This document shows positions 5,691 through 7,444 of a stretch of 7,444 bases of DNA, piece by piece. The DNA comes from an uncultured Faecalibacterium sp. GTDB taxonomy: Bacteria > Bacillota > Clostridia > Oscillospirales > Ruminococcaceae. Both the position numbers and the translations under genes were made by a program. The notes below the pieces were generated by a model, which was given only the letters and a program-made list of their open reading frames with translations, was not told where the DNA came from and searched no databases. Position 1 is the stretch's first letter; the number at the start of each line of letters is the position of its first letter. Location of the stretch: assembly GCA_900765705.1 (NCBI GenBank), contig CAAFSR010000136.1, forward strand, positions 1 to 7,444, in the 5' to 3' direction.

Positions 5691-6932
5691 TTACTGCTGG
5701 GCGAAGATCTTTACCTCGTCCTTGTCCATAAAGGCTGCGCCTGCAAAGCCTGCGGCTTCCAGCTGACCCAGCTGCTTGCCCAGCTTTTTGCCCTGCGGCA
5801 GCACGGTGACGTTATACTGCTCGCGCAGCGCGGCAGCCTTGTGCAGCACGGCGGGGAAATCGGTGTCCTTGCCGTACAGCAGGGCGATCTTCTGCTTTGC
5901 GCCGGGGATCTGGTAGCCATGCTCCAGCAGGATGCCGCACACGCGCTCGAAGCCGATGGAGAAGCCCACGGCGGGCACCTGCACGCCAAGGAATTTGCCC
6001 ACCATGTTGTCGTAGCGGCCGCCGCCGGCTACGGCACCGCTGAACTGCGGGCAGGTCACCTCGAACACCATACCGGTGTAGTAACCCTGACCGCGCACCA
6101 GACTGGGGCAGTAGGCTACCTGATAGCGGCCGGCAGCCAGCGTGTTGGCGGTGGCCAGCACATACTTCAGGTCATCGGCAATGGCGGGGTCGGCGCAGCG
6201 GGCAGCCACGGCGTCCAGTGTCACATCCCCGGCGGCGATAAAGTCTGCAAGTGCGTTGATGGCGGTCTCCGGCAGCTGCTTCTCGGTCAGCTCTGCCTTT
6301 ACGCCCTCGGCACCGATCTTGTCCATCTTGTCGAAGGTGATGCAGACGGAATCCAGCGTGTCGGCGGCAAAGCCCATGCTCTCCAGCATCCCGCGCAGGA
6401 TGCGGCGGTCGTTGATATTGACGGTAAAGCCGGTAAAGCCGATGTTCAGCAAAGCGCGGGTGGTCACATCGATCAGTTCCACCTCGGCGTTGGGGGAAGC
6501 ATCGCCCAGAATATCGATATCGCACTGCACAAACTCGCGCAGACGGCCCTTCTGCGGGCGCTCGGCGCGGAACACCCGGTCGGTCTGGATGACCTTGAAG
6601 GGGGTGGGCAGCTTATCCTTGTTGGCGGCGTAGTAGCGGCTCAGCGGCAGGGTAAGGTCGTAGCGCAGACCCATGTCGGACAGCTGCTTGGGGTCGCCGG
6701 TGTTCAGGGCGGCAGTCAGCTTGTCGCCGCGCTTGAGCACCTTGAAGATCAGGTTCAGGTTGTCGCCGCCCTCGGATTTATCCAGATTTTCCATATCCTC
6801 CAGCATGGGAGTGGAAATGCGCTCAAAGCCGGCAGAGCGGTAGGTCTCCAGAATTTTGCCCTGAATGTAGTCGCGCAGGGTCTGTTCAGCGGGCAGCAGG
6901 TCCCGCATACCCTTCAAAGCCTGTGTTTTCAT
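5691..6932 (-). CDS. hisS: Histidine--tRNA ligase (HisRS)
   Basis: A 413-residue class II synthetase that charges tRNA-His, close to the usual 410-430 residues. Marks: N-terminal KGMRDLLP (7-14); TPMLEDMENL (41-50); LRYDLTLPLSRY (89-100); motif 2 FRAERPQKGRLREFVQCDIDI (121-141, in two halves around R130); the histidine-specific segment SLVRGQGYYTG (277-287) with catalytic Arg R280; GGGRYDNMV (303-311); motif 3 GFSIGFER (323-330); and the anticodon-binding domain (about 347-413). It is a catalytic HisRS rather than the HisZ regulator, because the ATP- and histidine-site arginines are kept. The usual RGLDYYTG reads RGQGYYTG here, so two residues next to the substrate differ. TCCTCT on the plus strand (6942-6947; AGAGGA in the mRNA) is 9 bases before ATG 6932 and fixes the start. 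It has its own strong promoter and a leader of about 80 bases. Confidence 0.96.
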   Translation of the reverse strand: MKTQALKGMRDLLPAEQTLRDYIQGKILETYRSAGFERISTPMLEDMENLDKSEGGDNLNLIFKVLKRGDKLTAALNTGDPKQLSDMGLRYDLTLPLSRYYAANKDKLPTPFKVIQTDRVFRAERPQKGRLREFVQCDIDILGDASPNAEVELIDVTTRALLNIGFTGFTVNINDRRILRGMLESMGFAADTLDSVCITFDKMDKIGAEGVKAELTEKQLPETAINALADFIAAGDVTLDAVAARCADPAIADDLKYVLATANTLAAGRYQVAYCPSLVRGQGYYTGMVFEVTCPQFSGAVAGGGRYDNMVGKFLGVQVPAVGFSIGFERVCGILLEHGYQIPGAKQKIALLYGKDTDFPAVLHKAAALREQYNVTVLPQGKKLGKQLGQLEAAGFAGAAFMDKDEVKIFAQQ

Positions 6933-6963
6933 AAAAGTAATTCCTCTCTATCTGTAAATTGTG

Positions 6964-6992
6964 CCCGCCCTCAATGGCTGCGAGGGAACGGG
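6964..6992 (-). other. Hairpin in the hisS leader
   Basis: On the minus strand CCCG-TT-CCCTC (6992-6982) pairs with GAGGG-CGGG (6972-6964), giving 9 bp with a two-base bulge and a 9-base loop. It lies between the predicted start near 7011 and the ribosome site. No U-tract follows in the hisS direction, and the leader is too short for a T-box riboswitch. Confidence 0.4.
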
Positions 6993-7017
6993 AGCGTTTT
7001 TAACTCAGTACTTTACC

Positions 7018-7045
7018 ATTATAAAGGATAATGCCGGATTGTCAA
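7018..7045 (-). promoter_or_regulatory. Consensus sigma-A promoter of hisS
   Basis: Read on the minus strand, TTGACA (7045-7040) and TATAAT (7023-7018) both match consensus perfectly with a 16-base spacer. The start should lie near 7011, about 80 bases before the hisS start codon. It is the strongest promoter in the window. Confidence 0.88.
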
Positions 7046-7048
7046 TCC
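7036..7048. promoter_or_regulatory. Palindrome over the hisS -35 (candidate operator)
   Basis: GGATTG-T-CAATCC is a perfect 6-bp inverted repeat around one central base. It contains the hisS -35 and, on the other strand, a possible -35 for the divergent transporter gene. A protein bound here could affect both. No known regulator is recognised. Confidence 0.3.
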
Positions 7049-7066
7049 AAATGGGCACACTATCGC
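7039..7066 (+). promoter_or_regulatory. Weak candidate promoter for the transporter gene
   Basis: TTGTCA (7039-7044, 5 of 6) and TATCGC (7061-7066, 3 of 6) are separated by 16 bases. The start would fall near 7073, about 20 bases before the transporter start codon. The -35 overlaps the hisS -35 on the opposite strand, so the two promoters would compete. The -10 is poor. Confidence 0.3.
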
Positions 7067-7094
7067 AAATTGCACAAATCTTTGAGGTGAAAAT

Positions 7095-7444
7095 ATGAAG
7101 CAGCAGTTTGCAGCAAAACACCCATGGACCATTCTGGCCGCGGGGGCAGCCATTCAGGTGCTTACTGGCCTGCCGGCGGCGTGGGGCGTTTTTCAACAGC
7201 CGGTCATGGAGGAATACGGCCTTTCGGAGCAGGGGGCGGGCTACGCCTTTGCGCTGCTCATCGCCGCCTTTGGGGTGGGGTGTGTTTTGGGCGGTTTTTT
7301 ACAGGATAAAAAGGGCCCGCGCTGCGCGGCCCTGTGGGGCACCGCGTTGCTCTGCGGCGGCTTTTTTGCAGCGGCCTTTCTGCCGGGCCGGGCAGGGTGG
7401 GGGTTCTTTCTGGCCTTCAGCATCCCGGCAGGGCTGGGCACGGC
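7095..7444 (+). CDS. Major facilitator superfamily transporter, N-terminal part (runs off the window)
   Basis: The frame opens at ATG 7095, with GAGG (7084-7087) 7 bases upstream, and stays open to the last base, giving 116 whole codons of a longer membrane protein. Hydrophobic segments lie at about 12-32, 50-70 and 77-96, with a fourth starting near 101. Between segments 2 and 3 is GGFLQDKKGPR (66-76), the major-facilitator loop motif (GxLxDrxGxR type). The GPR ending and the preceding EEYGLSEQGAGYAFAL (39-54) resemble the oxalate:formate antiporter (OFA) family, whose members exchange or export small carboxylates. The superfamily is confident; the OFA placement is tentative and the substrate unknown. 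It is divergent from hisS, with 162 bases between the start codons. Confidence 0.85.
   Translation, partial: MKQQFAAKHPWTILAAGAAIQVLTGLPAAWGVFQQPVMEEYGLSEQGAGYAFALLIAAFGVGCVLGGFLQDKKGPRCAALWGTALLCGGFFAAAFLPGRAGWGFFLAFSIPAGLGT

Noticed and set aside
6964..7001. Plus-strand terminator (hairpin followed by TTTTT) in the hisS upstream region
   Set aside because: The T-run is 4 bases from the stem, the stem has a two-base bulge, and no plus-strand gene lies just upstream to need it. It is better read as a hisS leader hairpin.
5841..7031. Plus-strand open frame (396 codons) opposite hisS
   Set aside because: Shadow of hisS; it runs through the hisS leader and ends within the hisS promoter.

Overview
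The window looks like chromosome from a GC-rich Gram-positive of the Clostridia, most likely a Faecalibacterium-like member of the Oscillospiraceae. This rests on strong AGGAGG-type ribosome sites, sigma-A-type promoters, U-tailed terminators, a dimeric-type glycyl-tRNA synthetase and codon choice. The genus is an inference from general familiarity, not from a database search. I see no tRNA, rRNA, insertion sequence or CRISPR array.

Layout, left to right. Bases 1-45 are the last 14 codons of a gene of unknown identity. Bases 46-300 carry no convincing gene but are rich in secondary structure: a 113-base element with imperfect inverted-repeat ends (50-162), a 9-bp perfect hairpin (180-215) and a small inverted repeat over a possible promoter (242-266). 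Then come rlmH (23S rRNA pseudouridine methyltransferase, 301-786) and a clear intrinsic terminator (810-851). A two-gene unit follows: a lipoprotein of the amino-acid-type solute-binding family (969-1805), overlapped by 8 bases by a hybrid sensor histidine kinase (1798-4005). glyS (4160-5581) has its own promoter and a structured leader. It converges on hisS (minus strand, 5691-6932), and the two share an 18-bp perfect bidirectional terminator. hisS starts from a textbook TTGACA-N16-TATAAT promoter. Divergent from hisS is the start of a major-facilitator transporter (7095 to the window end).

How the genes relate. rlmH, glyS and hisS are translation housekeeping genes, each apparently transcribed on its own. 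The solute-binding lipoprotein and the hybrid kinase are the accessory part. No ABC permease or ATPase accompanies the binding protein, and its translation appears coupled to that of the kinase. It is therefore more plausibly a ligand-sensing co-receptor than part of a transporter, comparable to BvgS/EvgS-type kinases with the Venus-flytrap domain as a separate polypeptide. The kinase ends in a receiver domain with no HPt or DNA-binding domain, so its downstream partner must be encoded elsewhere.

The points most worth a second look are the split sensor pair, the inverted-repeat element before rlmH, the palindromes over the glyS and hisS/transporter promoters, and the altered histidine-binding motif in HisRS.
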